From Cloeon dipterum (taxonomy: Eukaryota > Arthropoda > Insecta > Ephemeroptera > Baetidae), in contig NC_088788.1 of the NCBI RefSeq assembly GCF_949628265.1, positions 558,001-622,000 on the forward strand: a stretch of 64,000 nt of DNA. The letters are read 5' to 3'. The notes beneath the pieces were generated by a model. The model ran no database searches. It was given only the letters and a program-made list of their open reading frames with translations, and was not told where the DNA came from. The translations under genes and the position numbers were made by a program. Shown here piece after piece: positions 10,328 through 24,500 of this stretch (position 1 is its first letter; every line of letters starts with the position of its first letter).

Positions 10328-13300
10328 GTAATGGCCCCCGACTAATTTCCCACCCCGCCACCCTCCACCTCCCTCGTCCCAATGCCCTGCTTTTCATTAA
10401 TTTTGCGCAGACGCTATTCCTTAAGAAATTCCAAAATTGATATTTCCAGCAAATTGATGCGCGATAAGAGTTCCCCATCGTCAGTTGAAAAGGCGAACTC
10501 TTGGAGTGTATATCTCTACTACCTCAATTGCTTTTTCGTTACCAATGCTAAACGATTAATTTTTTTTTTCATTTATGCTGGAATGCCCCAAGGGGTCCTC
10601 CATGAATTTTGTGAATTTTGATGCTGTACGTTGACGATTCTGCTCGTTTCCTCGCGCAACAGGAAGTTTAATTTGCTTTTTGTTTCATCAAAAAAGCTCT
10701 CTGCAAACGAAAATGAAAAGATCGGTTCTTCCGACCGCGGTAGGAAAATCAGCAAAGATTTTTTTCCTCGAAAATAAATATTTATTTTACGTATCTCAAT
10801 TTAAATATTACTACTATTACACATGTGGGGAGTGATTATAACTCTGTTGATTTTGCTGATGGAATTCTAACAAATTGAAAAGTTGTGAAATGAAATGTCT
10901 GATTGCCCGGGCCGCCCGTGGGAGTAGCCATTGTTAATTCAGTAGAGTTAAATATTAAACTAGTTTAGTAACATTGAACAGAGTATTTTGTGTCAAGTAC
11001 AGCATACTTTGCACTGAGGTTAGTGAATAAGGGAATAATTTAGGTGGGCTCCTTGCGCTGCGTGGAAACAATTGGAGCAGCCGTGGAATGAGCATCGCGG
11101 ACAAGTCGGACTTTGATTAAATCAGCAGGCAGAATGGCACACGTCGCTCAATTAGAGACGAGGGGGAACATCCATCTCCATCAGCAATTTAAATTAGCCA
11201 GGCGGGCAGGCGGCGTGCAGTGCTGGCAATCCATTCGCTCGCACACTCGATGGTCCTTCGCGGTCCGTTTAGCCGCACGTGCGCGCGTTTTAAGGCAATT
11301 TGACGGCAAATCGCCGTCTGAGACGCGCTCGCTCCACGCTGAATATTACTGCCATACGCAAATTTTCCTTGAGAGAGCACATTTTCCGTACAATTTGGCC
11401 AAAGTGCGGAGCTTTGAGCTTTCTGCAGACCGGCACACGGACATTACGTTAAAAATGTCTCTCTATGATTTTTTCCGGAACGATTTCTCCGCCATTTGTT
11501 CTCTCGAGTAGGCATTGATGATCAATAGCAGTAATTCTTGCTGTTGTCTTTTTACGAATATATTTCTATAATTGCTGCGAGCCATTAGCCATTACAGGGA
11601 AATCACGAGATTTTCTTTTCTTGCTAAATGATTATTAAAAGCGTCGAATCTTAAGGAGCGGCAGATGCTAAAAGCGCTGTGCAATTGATACGATTAATTG
11701 CCATCTGTATTTCTACAAATTTTTAGCCGAATAAAGAGTCAATTTTCAAATAAAATATGCTGCTAGAGTTCTTCTTTAATTTTATGACTACACAACTTGT
11801 TTCAATGCATTTCTTTGTTGTGGAATTTTTTCCAAGGAATAAAAATTACCTTAAAGGCATGTAAATTGCCTTTTCAATATATACATTTTCAAAATCTCAA
11901 TTTTTCAATTCCAACCTCTTCTCACAAAATAAAGCAACTTTAATTGCAGATTAATTCAAATAGGAGGAGTATTTCAGACACCTTGATATTACAGAGTTAA
12001 AGGTTATTTGTTCAATTTGAAGCTAAAAAACAAACATCTGAACTTTAGAGCCGTTTGTATAACTCGATTTGGTCTTGGGAGACGTTGAGAGAATTCCATT
12101 TGTTGGGAATCCGAGAATTTCCATGGAGGCGGCAGTGCGTTATCCGGCGGAGAAATCGAGAAGTGTTTCAAGGGACAAACATGAGGCGAGCAATTGCATG
12201 CAGTAGGTCGAATGGTGGAAACGCGAGGACGTGCGCGGAATAGCGAGTGCGCGGCGTTCGCCCTCTCGCACGCACACATTATTTCGCGACTCCGTGTTTA
12301 TTGGGGTTGCAGATTTATCGATAACCGCGCGCTACGCTGCCGGCCGCGGCGAGCCAAATTCCAAATATTCGCACATACACGCAGATAGTCGCGGATGGCC
12401 ATTTGCCGACGCTTCGCTTGATTGTATGCAGACAAAACTTGATTGTATTGCATTTTGGAATCTGTAATTTATCAACAATTTTGCCAGCGATCGGAGGCCA
12501 GCATTATTTAGCACTTGAAGTGTGTCGAAATTTTGAGTTTGTAGCTGGCAGCAAAGTGAGTCGATTACTACCGTCTTGTCTCCATTTCACGGAGGGTTGT
12601 ACGCAAATGATAACACTCGCGAGCAAGGTATATTATTATGCCGCAGCCTGAGCGGCGCGTGACACCGTGAATGCCAAGCAGCACGCGCGCCACCCGCCGC
12701 AACCAGAATGACTTTTACACATTTGGCCGGCTGCTGCGAGTTTCGGTTCGGCACACTACACCCACACACACACACGGCAGCGCAGAATATTGCACTCGAG
12801 TGTGGCCGCTTGTTCATCTGTTCCGGCGGTGGGTCGGTCGGACGGTCGGTCCGTCGGTCGGCGGATCCCGACATTACTCCACTTCAAGAGGCTCGTAAAT
12901 AGCGACCGCGAAAGGAAATCGAGAAAGAGCCTGTAATCTATGGCCTCTGTTAATTTTGATTGCGACTCGCTCGGACATAATTCAAGTGTCAGTGGCCGGC
13001 AGGAATTCCCATAAACTCGCGTGTTTCCTCTCTTCTGATTGGCAAACAAACCAACATCTGTTCTGCACGATGCGGCGCCTTTGAGGCGATCCGTCATGCC
13101 TTGTTCCAGGCTCCAATGTGTTTTGCTTAACAATAGAATGCCCTGGAATGTTACAATTTCTTCATGAGCAGCACGAGTCGAGTACAAATTCGTTTTACTC
13201 AACGAAAAATATGGAGTTGGGGTATAAGAATGTAAAAAATCACCAGTATTGGCGTGAAAGCTAATGTTCAAGAATTATCACCAAAATAAATTTTTCTGGA

Positions 13301-16300
13301 TCCATGAGGTGTAAGCAGCAAGCTGACCATTTAATTACATTGAGTTACGTGCAAATTAATTAGGTCAATAAATACGCTTTTTTTGGGTATAAAACGAGTT
13401 TAAGATAAAATGGCGGGTAATTAGAACTAACATCATTATTCGATGGGAAATTCGCGGTTCTCTTTTTAGCCAATAGTTTGTACCGTCAGAGGTAAAAAGC
13501 GCGAGGATTTAGGATTTCATCTGCCGCGCTACTGCCTTGGTCAACCCGGAAAGCACTAATTTGTCGAGATTTCTTTGGCAATTTTTGATTGTATGTGAAC
13601 CAAAATTTCAAGTTCAAGCCATTTAAGGCTTTTGACGACAGGGCAGAAAATTTACAAAAAAAATTTCATTACCGCCCATTTCTACAATTTTTTTTGACAC
13701 GTTCAAGTATAGGAAAACCCAGCACTACATACAAATTGGTTAAATTAAAAAAAACAATACCTCCAACAAGAATCCCAGGCTAACGCAACCCTGTCCAAAA
13801 TTTAATTTTTGTATCATTCGGTTCTTCATAAGTAGTCCAAAAACTAAATTAATACGGCAAAATTAAAAAACGCAACAGTCTCACGTTAAAATTAAACCAT
13901 CGCGCATCTACTTTTCAATGGCCAAAACGAGTCATTTTCATTTCTAGAAATGATATTGTGGTCAACTTGGAAAGATGTGTTTGCCGCATGTATTTTAGTA
14001 AATATAAGCCGATGCATTTTATCATGTTTGTGGAAACCCTGGTTTGAAGCTGCATTTCTTTATTTTAGATAGATTGTGTTAATGTAGCGGAGTAATTATA
14101 AGAGGTTCAGAAAGAAATTATCACAGCTCTCGTAGTTTTTTTGAGTTTTGCGCCACCTAGTCGGGTAAACGACGCAATATTGAACGTTTTTCAACATACA
14201 TCTCACCTTTCAAGTTTCATCCATGAATAACACAAATCTTACTTGCGACACAAAGAACGTACCGCACGCTCATATCGAACTCAAAGTCAAATACTCTCCG
14301 CGCAACGCAGCTCGACATTTTCCTTTTTATGCTCGCATATTATTTGCTGAAAAGCATTGCACGCTTTTTACGCATCGCGCAGGTTTATTAAATGATGGTA
14401 ATAACGCGGTGAAATTCCCCCGATGTGGAAAGTTGTACGCAGAAAGAAAAGCGAATCAATGAAACACATCTAAGCAGGATCAGAGAGGAGAGGAGCAAAT
14501 GAATTTATTTCTAATGCTGCTGTGCGCTTCACGCTTTGCCGAATTCATGATGTGATCTGAACCTTTGACATTTGCTCCAATTCTGCTTATTTTTGCTTCT
14601 GCAACAAAATATACTGGAGCGAAAATTGATAAAAGCGTGCAGGATGACAAAAAGTATTTTCACAACAGCGTCGGCCTTTGTTTATCTGGTCTCGTTCGCT
14701 CGCGCAGCCAGCCCGGCTTTCCATGATTTGCACCGTTTTATTAACGCTTTTTATTCTCGAGTAATCAGGCGGCCGGAGCTGGAGCACACACACGAAATAA
14801 ATACATCCGCAAGTCGAGTCCAAATCCCATTATCTTGCTTTGCGAGAATCAATTCTCTCTCTCTCCCTCTGTTTCTCCCTTTCTGCCGCTGATAAATGAA
14901 TCCGCCGCAATAAAACGCAAGCTTGCCGAGGGATTCGATTATTTTCCGCTGGCTTAATCCTTTAATATTCGCGCGCGCGAGCGTTTTATTGATTTTGCCT
15001 ACCAGCCGCGCAGCGCACGACCCAAATACCTAGGGCGTAAATAAATTACGACCTCTCTTACACTGTGTTGTACGCGACAAAACGTATGATATTCCGCCAT
15101 CAATTTTTCTGCTTCGGACGCGCCGGCACATAAAACGAGAGGCTCGGCAAACAATGGCCATAAAAGCAGCCTGCACTGGCTTTCCCCGCCGATAATTAAT
15201 TTATTGCGCTCCATGTCCGTATATTTCGCAAACATTTTTATTTTTCGGTGATAAAGCTCTTTATTTTGAGCATGATTTAAGCACATCAGGGGGTGAAACC
15301 CTTTTAAATTTCAAGCTAATGCAAGTTCAACTTTTCAATTTTTTGTGTAATTGTTTTCAACGAAATGCTCACCGATTTGAGTCGATCGGAGGAGCAAACA
15401 TTCACATTATTATAGCGCGTGTTCCAATTTAGGCACAGACTGGCGCTAATTTATCTGCGCGTGACATGAAATTATTGCCAATTTCGAGCGAGCGGGTGCA
15501 ATTGCCGACAAATAGAGCCGCAATCGCAAATAACAGTGGCATCGGCCGTAAATAGTGGCCCGTTCAGTCAACAAATCGCACACAGCGCGTCAAGTTTGCA
15601 CTTTGCAAATCGCGGTAAATTAGACGCAGGCGGGCAGGTAACGAAGCCGGGCTCGTTGGCCGCATTCGGGCCGATTCTACACAATTTGGCGCGCGCAGCA
15701 GCAGGCCAGGCCGCAAGACGAATGGCTGCAAACTCGAAAGCCCCTTTGCCTGCGCCCATGATATTTCGCCGCTACCATGCAGCCGTGAATATTTGAACAG
15801 CAAAGTTGCACGCTCTTATTAATTAAGGGATTATTATTTGACGCGCGCGCATTAATATCAGTTTATCTTGCGAAATAAATGCAGTAGTCGGCAGATGAAC
15901 GCGTCTGACAGGTCGCTAATTAAAACCTCGAGCACATGTACACGGAACTTGGTGGTGCCGCGCGGAGACTTGGCAATAAATTTGCCGCCTCTCATCCCCA
16001 GCCTACTCTCTCGTGAGTGCGTGCGTGTGTTTTCGAGGGTGCCGCGCCGAAGATGGAGTTGAGCAAGAAGCATCTCGACGCCGCGGCCGCTGCCGCTGCC
16101 ACGCCTGCTCGCCGCCAACAAAGGATGAGCGAAAAACGCTCCAGTCTCGCTGCAGACATGATTAAACACCCCTAATGTGTTACGTGCCCCGACATCACAT
16201 TACGCCGCACGCGCGCACAATCATATTTGCATATTCCGCCGATTCGAGAGATGTCTAGTATTTTTGGAACAGCAGCATTTCGCTCACAATCAGGATCCCT

Positions 16301-19300
16301 CTGAAAATGTTGTCCTTAATTTAAATTAATTGTATTCTGGTTATGTATCTTTTCGATTGAAATTAAATGCAGGTTGCTCAGGATTTAGCGAGCTGTATTA
16401 CGCCCTTTTAATGCAAAATGGTATTTTTATACAGTCTTAGTTAGCAAAATCGATGAACAGAGATTTGATTTTTGCATTTTTTTCTATAATAAGCTGAAAT
16501 TTATTTACCTTCCTGTCCCGTCTGAGTGCTGACGATATGGTTATGTCAAGTTTTTTTCTTGCAATCTATTCTTGCTTAAAAGGAGGACGACTTCCATCCT
16601 ATTTCCCTACAAAAAACGCATACTTGCCAATCAATTACTCAAATGCCGGGGCATCCAAGAATATCTTGCAATGCTTTCCTCAAAATTCCGCACGTTTTTT
16701 TTATTCCTTCTGAGATTTTTCTGGAACGTGTAGCGAGTACATTGGATGAATTGGCGGATGGACGCCGGTATGCAACCCGCGCCTTTTCACTGATCTGCGG
16801 CACAGCATCATCTGGTTCCGTGCAAGATTTTCCTAATTGTCGTTGAGTTTTGTGCGGTTTTGCTATTGAGTATCCGCAAGCTCCTTAGCTCTCTGCAATT
16901 CCGCGATTTCGTGAGTTACCAAGAAAACTGATTTTAACGAAGGCTTTACATATATTAAACAAGTAGCGCCTCGTCTGAAGTGCTGTTTCTCCTGTTCAAC
17001 TTGCGGCATCATTTGGTTTAAATATAAATTTCAAAGTGGGAAGGCGTTGCCTCTTAGACCCATTCTTATCACACACAACGTGGAAATACAGAGAGCAGAC
17101 CAACAAAAGCTAAAAGTGAGTGCTCCATCTGCGCGTCTCTCCCTGGCGTACATTTAATAAAAAAGTGTCTTACAACCCAACGTGCGCGGAGGCGGTCGCT
17201 TCGAAGAATTAAGTTTCTTTTTGCAGCAAAAATAGCGCTCCCGCAAATTAATTTTTTTTTCTCTTACCGTCCTCATTCCAGTTGAATACGTTTAAGAAAG
17301 AAAAGCTGTGCTCGCGTTGGAACAAAAAGCAGTTGCAGCAGCCTGGTCATTTGTCTCTGGCAGTTTATATATTATTATATTATTTGAAATCGCGCGCGCA
17401 CCGCGACTCGTGAGAGATGCACACGACGCCGAGCAGATGTTGCACTCGCGCTAAGGACGCGCTTCATTTGCAATGCAAACCAGCCGAGCCGAGCCGCGCG
17501 ATCACCGAGCAAATCTTGTATGATCCGTCCTCTTTAAAAGTTTCTTCAAGCTCTGCAGATTATTTGCACCAGCCTGTTAGCCTGCATGCTTGAAAACGCA
17601 TTCAAATTGCAAACTTTCCTGATCTACTAATGACTCTTGAACCCTTAAGCGTGTTCTTTCTATCTAGGCTACACGCCGAGTGATGAATTATTTAACTGTG
17701 GCTTGAATTTAAATTTAATAGTTGACTCATTAAATTTATTTGAATTTCTTACTTGACTAAATAAAAAAATCGCGTATTTGTATATTTCCAGGGTTGAAGG
17801 GTGGTACATAGCACAGTGATACACATATTTAACTATTTTTTAATTTTACGGAGAAAAATAAAACTAAATTAAAGCGATCCGGAGAAGCAGGGCAGTGGGA
17901 TTATTTCATGTTAGGGGCGGCAACACCCCGAATGGCCTGTTTAGCAACCGAAATGTATGCTGCGAGCAAGAGATGAGATTGCACGAACCTGTGGTTAATT
18001 TCACGGGGGATAAGCCAGGCTAGAGGGCATCCACACTTGAGGGGGCAGCCGAATAAATAATTACTCGGCGGCTAACGCGTAAGGCGCGGTGTTACAATTA
18101 CACCTTGGACCATCGCTCACTCAGAGGCGCGAGAGGAAAAGGGACGCAGCTGGTGTGCAGTGCAGTGCAGGGGGCGTGCGAGCAAACTAAAGCAAGCAAA
18201 GCCATCTCCGCTCTCCGCCGCCGGCCTCAAGCAGTTTAACTTCTTGTTTCGCTAAACAAACGCGGCGCGCGTGCGAAACGGAATCGCTAATTCGCACCGG
18301 CGCTACTAATTGTGTGCACGAGTGTCGCGCCTCGCTTCCGCTCTCTCGCAATTGCAGCGATTTTGGAAAGAGCAGCTGCCGGCCAGCCTCCTTTAATCCC
18401 ATTTTATTCGCCCGAGGCGCGAGCGCTGCCGAGCCGAGCCCAAACTTTGCCAAACTGCTCTGGGACGCATCCTACGAGTTTCTCAAAGTAAGTGAAAGTA
18501 AAGTTTAGTGGGTCATCAAGTGCATCGTGGATCCCGGCAACCCTTGCGTGCACTTCAAAGTAGGCTCAAATTGCGCGTATAAAATTATTTTGCCGCACCC
18601 GCTGGCAGCCAGATTATTGTTTGCCTGCTGCGCCCTCGTTTCCCCAGGCCGACACATTATCTTGAGACTGCAACTGTGCAAAAAAGTGAAGCAAATACAA
18701 ATGGACGGAATTTTCAGAGTATGCCATTTCAGCATATCCTAGTTTTTTATTCAAAAAATACAAAATATATTTACTAACCATCATTATTTTTCCAAACTGC
18801 ATTTCTCCAGGAAAAATGTAGCTAGTTTATTTAATCGATGGAATGAGTTTTACATGAATTTGTCACGGCCATTTGGAAGGCTAGCAAACAAATTACAGCT
18901 GTTTCCACCGAGATGGAGATTAATTATCTGATCACTTTGTGATTTGGAATTTCGAGGTGCGGCACGCGTGTGTTTCGATGCAATCTCGCGGCGGGCGGCA
19001 CAAGGGTCCACGCTCTCTCGTTTGCATATCTCGCGTATTATGCTAATGCGTGCGTCCGCCGAGCATTAAAGTAAAATGCTTGTATTCAAATGACATACGC
19101 GTTTATATTAATTCAGCGGCTGACATGCTTTTCGGCAATTATCGTGTGTCATTTCGCTTGTTGGCTCGTCGTCGTGCCGCGCACATTTAATGGCCGATCG
19201 ATCGGCGGTGCGCACTGCTGAGTGTCTTTTAAAATTTTCCCCTCGGGGTGGGACGCACGGCAAGTCGGAGGCGAAGATGATTGCTGTAATAACGTGGCCG

Positions 19301-21333
19301 GTGAGTCGCCTAATTTTATTGCTGCCGCCTGCAATTCGGAACAGATAAATATGTAAACAAGGCTGGCTGCGATGAAAATCCACCTTGCTTTTTTATTCCC
19401 CGGTGCGATCGGTTGCGCAATATCAAATTCAATTCGGTGACAACAAGCCCGGGCACCAATTTGCAATTAACGAGCGCGCGCCTATTTTTTCAGCGCGGCA
19501 GTTAACGCGTCCGCCCGCCCGCCCGCCCTTTTGTGCAATATACGTGCTCGCGCGCGCGAGAGCGGTCATAAAGCGGGGCAAATCCATTGACAAAAACCGC
19601 ATAACGCATTCATCCAACAGCTTTCGGCCATAAAATGCTCTCATCAGGCAGGCAGGCGTGTCTGGATTTTACTGCCGCGCGAGCGCGTCCTCGCTGCACG
19701 CGAAAATATGATGTGCAGTATAGTATCGCCAAGTTTTTACTGCCCCGCTAGCAAGTAATTAGGCACAAACAAGCCGTAATTGTCTCTCTCTCTCTCTCTC
19801 CGCGAGGGCACGAGTTCGTTAGGCGCAAATTTAAATTTGAAAATAAAAAAGCTCGCTAATTCGCGCGGCAGTTAATTTGGGGGCGGCGGGCGATGAATTA
19901 CGACCAGTCGGCGGCGGCGTAATAAAAGAATTTATTATATTGCTCGCGGCTGGCACGCGAGCGAGCGAGCGAAGGGGCGAAAGGGTTGTGCAGGTGGCCG
20001 GCCGGCTTGCGGAGCAGAGCAAAGCAAAGGAGATGAAAAAGTTGCCAACACCGTCACACGCGGCACTTGGCCTTGCTCCAGCGCTGGAAGCTGGAAGCTG
20101 CGTTCGCACAGACGAAACCCGATGATAAATCACCGCTCGAAATTAAACTTTCGCACGAGAGCCAGAAAGTGAGTCGCTTTTTCGGCCCACCGCAGCAAAT
20201 GCAATTTTTCCCGCAGATTTCAGATACGAGTGCGTGCTGGCGGATGGCGGATGCGCGACCCTATCCGAGGCAACACCGCCCACCACGCTCATAATTTATC
20301 GGCATCTCCTTTCTTGCATATCATTAAAGATTTCCATTCCAATTTTTTCCAGCAAAGTTTTCCCCGCGTGCGGGATAAGAGTTAGAACGCTTTGGGTTTG
20401 GATTCGTCTTAATACAATTTCAACGATCGAATGGTTCATTTCCCGCGAGATCGAGCGAATTTTTGTCGAAGCAGCAGCAAAGTGTCGGGATTTTTTTTAA
20501 TTACTTCTCGGTTAGAGTTTGATAATATTTACTTGCTCTTCCGATTATTATAGAGCTATAAGCAAAAAAACTTGGAGGGACAGTTAAAACGTACATATAT
20601 GGAAAGCCAAGAGAAATATTGAACGAGGTTTAATTAACGTAAATTGAACGATAAAATTGTTAATTTCACTTCAACATTGATCAAGAGACGGTCACATACA
20701 TATTTATATCTGGTCATTGGAGCTAAAATGTGGTAAACAGACCAGCAAAAACGGAATTCTTGTATACTCTTTAATCTTCTGCTGCTCCCAATCTATACAT
20801 TTTTTCCGCCAAAAAGGGTAAATAAAAGCCGTGAATTTTTCTACCCTCCAGTTTTTCCTCGTTTCAGACGTTAAATCCTTTTTTAGGCCTCGTTGAATTT
20901 GATTATGGTATAAAAGGATAAAAGCCATTCATTTTTTTGTGGTTTTCCTGCCACTTGCGACGCTCCAACGTCAACACGATACCCGGAAAATGTGAGTGTT
21001 TCCGTGACTTTTTCAAATTAAGGGTTTTTTATTCACATGATCGCGTTAGTACGTGAACTAAAAATCGTATAGAAGTGTAAAAACTCTACCTCACTTTCTC
21101 AGCTCTCCATTGTTGGAATTATTTAATGTAAGTCCTCATAAAAATACGGCGTCTCGTGCACTTTTTCGCACTTCTGCGTGGGCAAATGATGCATTTACCC
21201 GTGCAGACATGTCCAATGGTAAATTGGCGTGTAGCGAGAGGAAGATAAAAGCAACATTTAAATTTATTGCATCGTCAGTTTGTTACGGCGTGTGTGGATG
21301 TAAATTCAAATAGAGCGGTTGTTTTGTTTGCAG
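10328..21333. other. 11 kb without a recognised gene
   Basis: Alternating AT-rich and CpG-rich blocks; CG-rich islands lie near 11.1-11.5, 12.1-12.9, 14.7-16.2 and 18.0-20.3 kb. There are CA repeats near 12765 and a short TC repeat near 19780. The open frames seen (up to 171 codons at 12756-13271 minus) have no domain motif and often overlap frames on the other strand. Given the Dpr-like exon at 21334, much of this may be intron or 5' flank of a large neuronal gene. Confidence 0.4.
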
Positions 21334-21521
21334 ACGCTGAGCACCAGAACGTGATCCGGCACAGAAACGGCCGGAGTCTGCGGACGGGCGACGCCAACCA
21401 GCTGAGTCCGTCGGGAGTGCAGCCGGCTATATTCGGCACGGAGAACTCGAGCGTTGTCATCGCCAGCATCGGCAGCACCACCGTCTTGCCGTGCACCGTC
21501 AAAAAGTTTGGAAATGGAGTG
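21334..21521 (+). CDS. Dpr-like immunoglobulin protein, one Ig1 exon
   Basis: A 188-base exon with acceptor TTGTTTGCAG and donor GTAAGT, starting in phase 2 and ending in phase 0. After a poorly conserved linker it reads PAIFGTENSSVVIASIGS, then TTVLPCTVKKFGNGV. That is the first half of an Ig V-type domain with its first cysteine. In Dpr (defective proboscis extension response) receptors the next exon begins with a VSWIR-type strand, which fits this break exactly. Dprs are GPI-anchored or secreted surface proteins that bind DIP partners in neuronal wiring. The partner exons (tryptophan strand, second cysteine, Ig2) were not found on the plus strand up to 64 kb. The rest of the gene is therefore far away, or the downstream TOX gene lies in its intron. 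The family member cannot be named from one exon. Confidence 0.75.
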
Positions 21522-24500
21522 GTAAGTCGCAAACACACTTTAATTAAATCCCGCCCGCCCACCCGCTGATAACTTTGAGCGCGAGACGAAACCGCAAATT
21601 ATTTGCACAGCCGCCGCTCTGCAAGTAAATTAAACTCGTGGCCCGCGTCGCAAAAATGTGAAGCTCGGAAACACTCGAAATGGAATGGACTGCCCTATTC
21701 GGGCTAAACAAAAAACAGTAAAACAAGAACTCGACACCTCTGACGCGGGGATCAAGCAAGCTCAGCGGCTGCTCACTCAATTTTGCGATACCGCATCCAT
21801 CTCGACGCGCGAGACACATCTTTGACAGTTTTGTCGGATGCTGTGCGCGTTGATCACCGCCCTCGCGCACACACGCAACAGCCCATTCTCTCCGTCTCTC
21901 TTCCCCGAGTCGGCCGGCCGGCTAGTCCCCGGGATACTAGTGAGGAGCGCGCAGCATTTTAAAACCCAAAAAATCGAACTAAAAATGTTCTATGGGCTCA
22001 AAAATTCCCAAATTTGGTATGCATGTTCGCGTTTGTTATGCGCATTGGGTGAAACTATTGGCTATAACTTTTAGGCTCGCGTTTCGAAAATATCGCCAAT
22101 TTTCGATATCCTCCGGCACATTCACCCGACACAACAAAAGTTGGAAATCAACGAGGCTACTGAATCAAATTAATAAATTTACATACCCGTGGAAGTCTGG
22201 CATCGGGGGACGAACTCAATAGCTTTCACGTTCAGAGTAGATGTATTCATTTTGTCGATTTTTGATTTTAATAAAAGCAACAGGTAAAACGCAGCGAAGA
22301 ATATTAAGAGACTTGTACCATCCACAACGTTCCGTGCTGCAATGAGAAACACACAGCATTCCTGCCACCCCCACTCCGACCCCCTTTTACTTCACACAAG
22401 GGATGGGCGGTTCATTTTCATAGTACCGGTACTAACAGTACCGATACCAAAAAAAGGACTCTAGTACCCGTCAAGAAAGTACCGGTATTTAGTTAAGATC
22501 GATGTTCCACAAAAGTAGGGAGAGTTTCAAACTTAGCTGACTATTCTTCTGCTCTTGCCACCCTTGTTTTTTGGTTTCGACGAAAGGTTCGCTGCTTCTG
22601 GCACCTCCGCTGGTAAGATGCACTTATTCTTTGACCTTAGCACTCTCCTCCCCTGGGCTGGGCTACCCCTGGATTCTGGCTCCGTGTTCGCCACCACATT
22701 TTTTTTATTAACTTTGAATAATATGAAGCAGATTGCATCCCCCTGCATTGGTATCTATCCCATACAAAGTTTATTTTTCATTTAATGAAGCACTGGCAAA
22801 TATTGAATTAAAATTCATAGCATTAATTATTGATATGATATCTTTAATTTAATGAATTAAATAATATGAAATGAATTGGTTGAAAGATTACTTTAATTTC
22901 TCTGAGAGCCTTTGTGGAAATAGTTAGATCCCTTTTTTTATATTGTCTTGTGTTATTTGGGTTATTTGAATTAATATTGGTTTCACCGAAAGCGGTTCTA
23001 TCGGTAGACAATATTTTTTGGAAAATTGACCTTCCGTTCGGCATCGCGGTGGTTATTGAATGAAAACCGGTCAAGATTAAACCATGGCATGCATCGGCTT
23101 CACCGCGGTAGCCCCTCGTTTTCAGAAACCGTGGTCAGGCGCGGCAAGTATTACGCCGCACCAAAGTTCCGATTCAAATTCAGAAATAGAAGCTTGCAAT
23201 TAGGATTTGCAACGGGCTTAAAAGCTTAAAAATATGTTTGTTCCTTATGAATCATTAAAACTATTTTTAATCTGTAAATATTTTGTGTTGCACTAATCCA
23301 AATCAGATTCAAAGATAAATTAATTGATTAAAATTAAGTGAACTTTAAAAAAATTTAGCTGATAACAGACAACAATACTATGTGCTATTTGAAGAAACAA
23401 ATTTTTTATCAAACCGCTCGCAGTCTATTTTATATGGTTGTATATTTAAATTGTTGTAAATATAACGTAATTAATTAATATCTCTGCTCCTGTTGGGTTA
23501 AGCTTGGTGCTGAATATAACTAAAAAATTCCAAAATAAAACAAATAAATCAAATTCGAAGATTCTACACCAATTAGCACCGGAATTATGAAATATTTGGT
23601 TTGCAGCAAAATTAATCTAGCTCTGCTCTCTAACAAGTCAAAGCGGTGTGAACAGGATCGTTGGTTTTCATTAAAAAAAATCATATTTTCTCATTTACTC
23701 GTTCTATATTTCATTGAATAAAATGATGCTTTACAAATACGATTAAAATCTAAAGTCTCTATCTCAAAGTTATTATGGATTTATTTGATGAAGCTTAAAC
23801 TTTTGATGAAATCCTAATTTAATATTTTGAAGTCAATCTAATTGCTGTTCTGGCTCATGCAATAAAATATAAATATTTTAAGAAATAGCTGTAATGTGTA
23901 CAAACAAAGTTCAGGTGTCATTTTCTAAAGCATTTTGTTTATAAACTCGAAATTAATTAAAATCACACTGAAAATCGGACGAGGAACGAGAGAAACTGTT
24001 TGGCTTAATATTTCAGATTATGATTGTACAATGCATCAGTCTAGGAATGTAAAAACATTAACAAAAGGTGGGGGAATCCAAGGGTAAACAGCAGGGAGCG
24101 TTTAAGTTTAAAGGGAAATGAAATGACCTGAGTGAGAATTCTCCGTGTGGCACCAGCCTCTATAGATTGTTCAGCTGTTGGCCGGAAACGCCGTCGAGCG
24201 CGCGCTCGACAGATATTCTCTTTTAGCTGTTTCTACCACAACAGGGTCGAGGTTCGGCCTTACCCCACCCCTGTACCCTTTCCTCTGCGCAAGAGCAAGA
24301 GCGCTAATGCGAAAATGGCACACGCGCATTAATCGAAAGCAACAATTTGATTTTGAACAAGGGGCTCGCACGAACAGAATTTAGCCTTTAAGGCGCTTCA
24401 ATTTGAAATTGTTGTAACTCATGCCGAAAGGTGCAAAAATGTACAAGTTAAAACTGGAAGGCTTGGCTGACACGAAGTGGTATTATTTGCTCATTAAGCA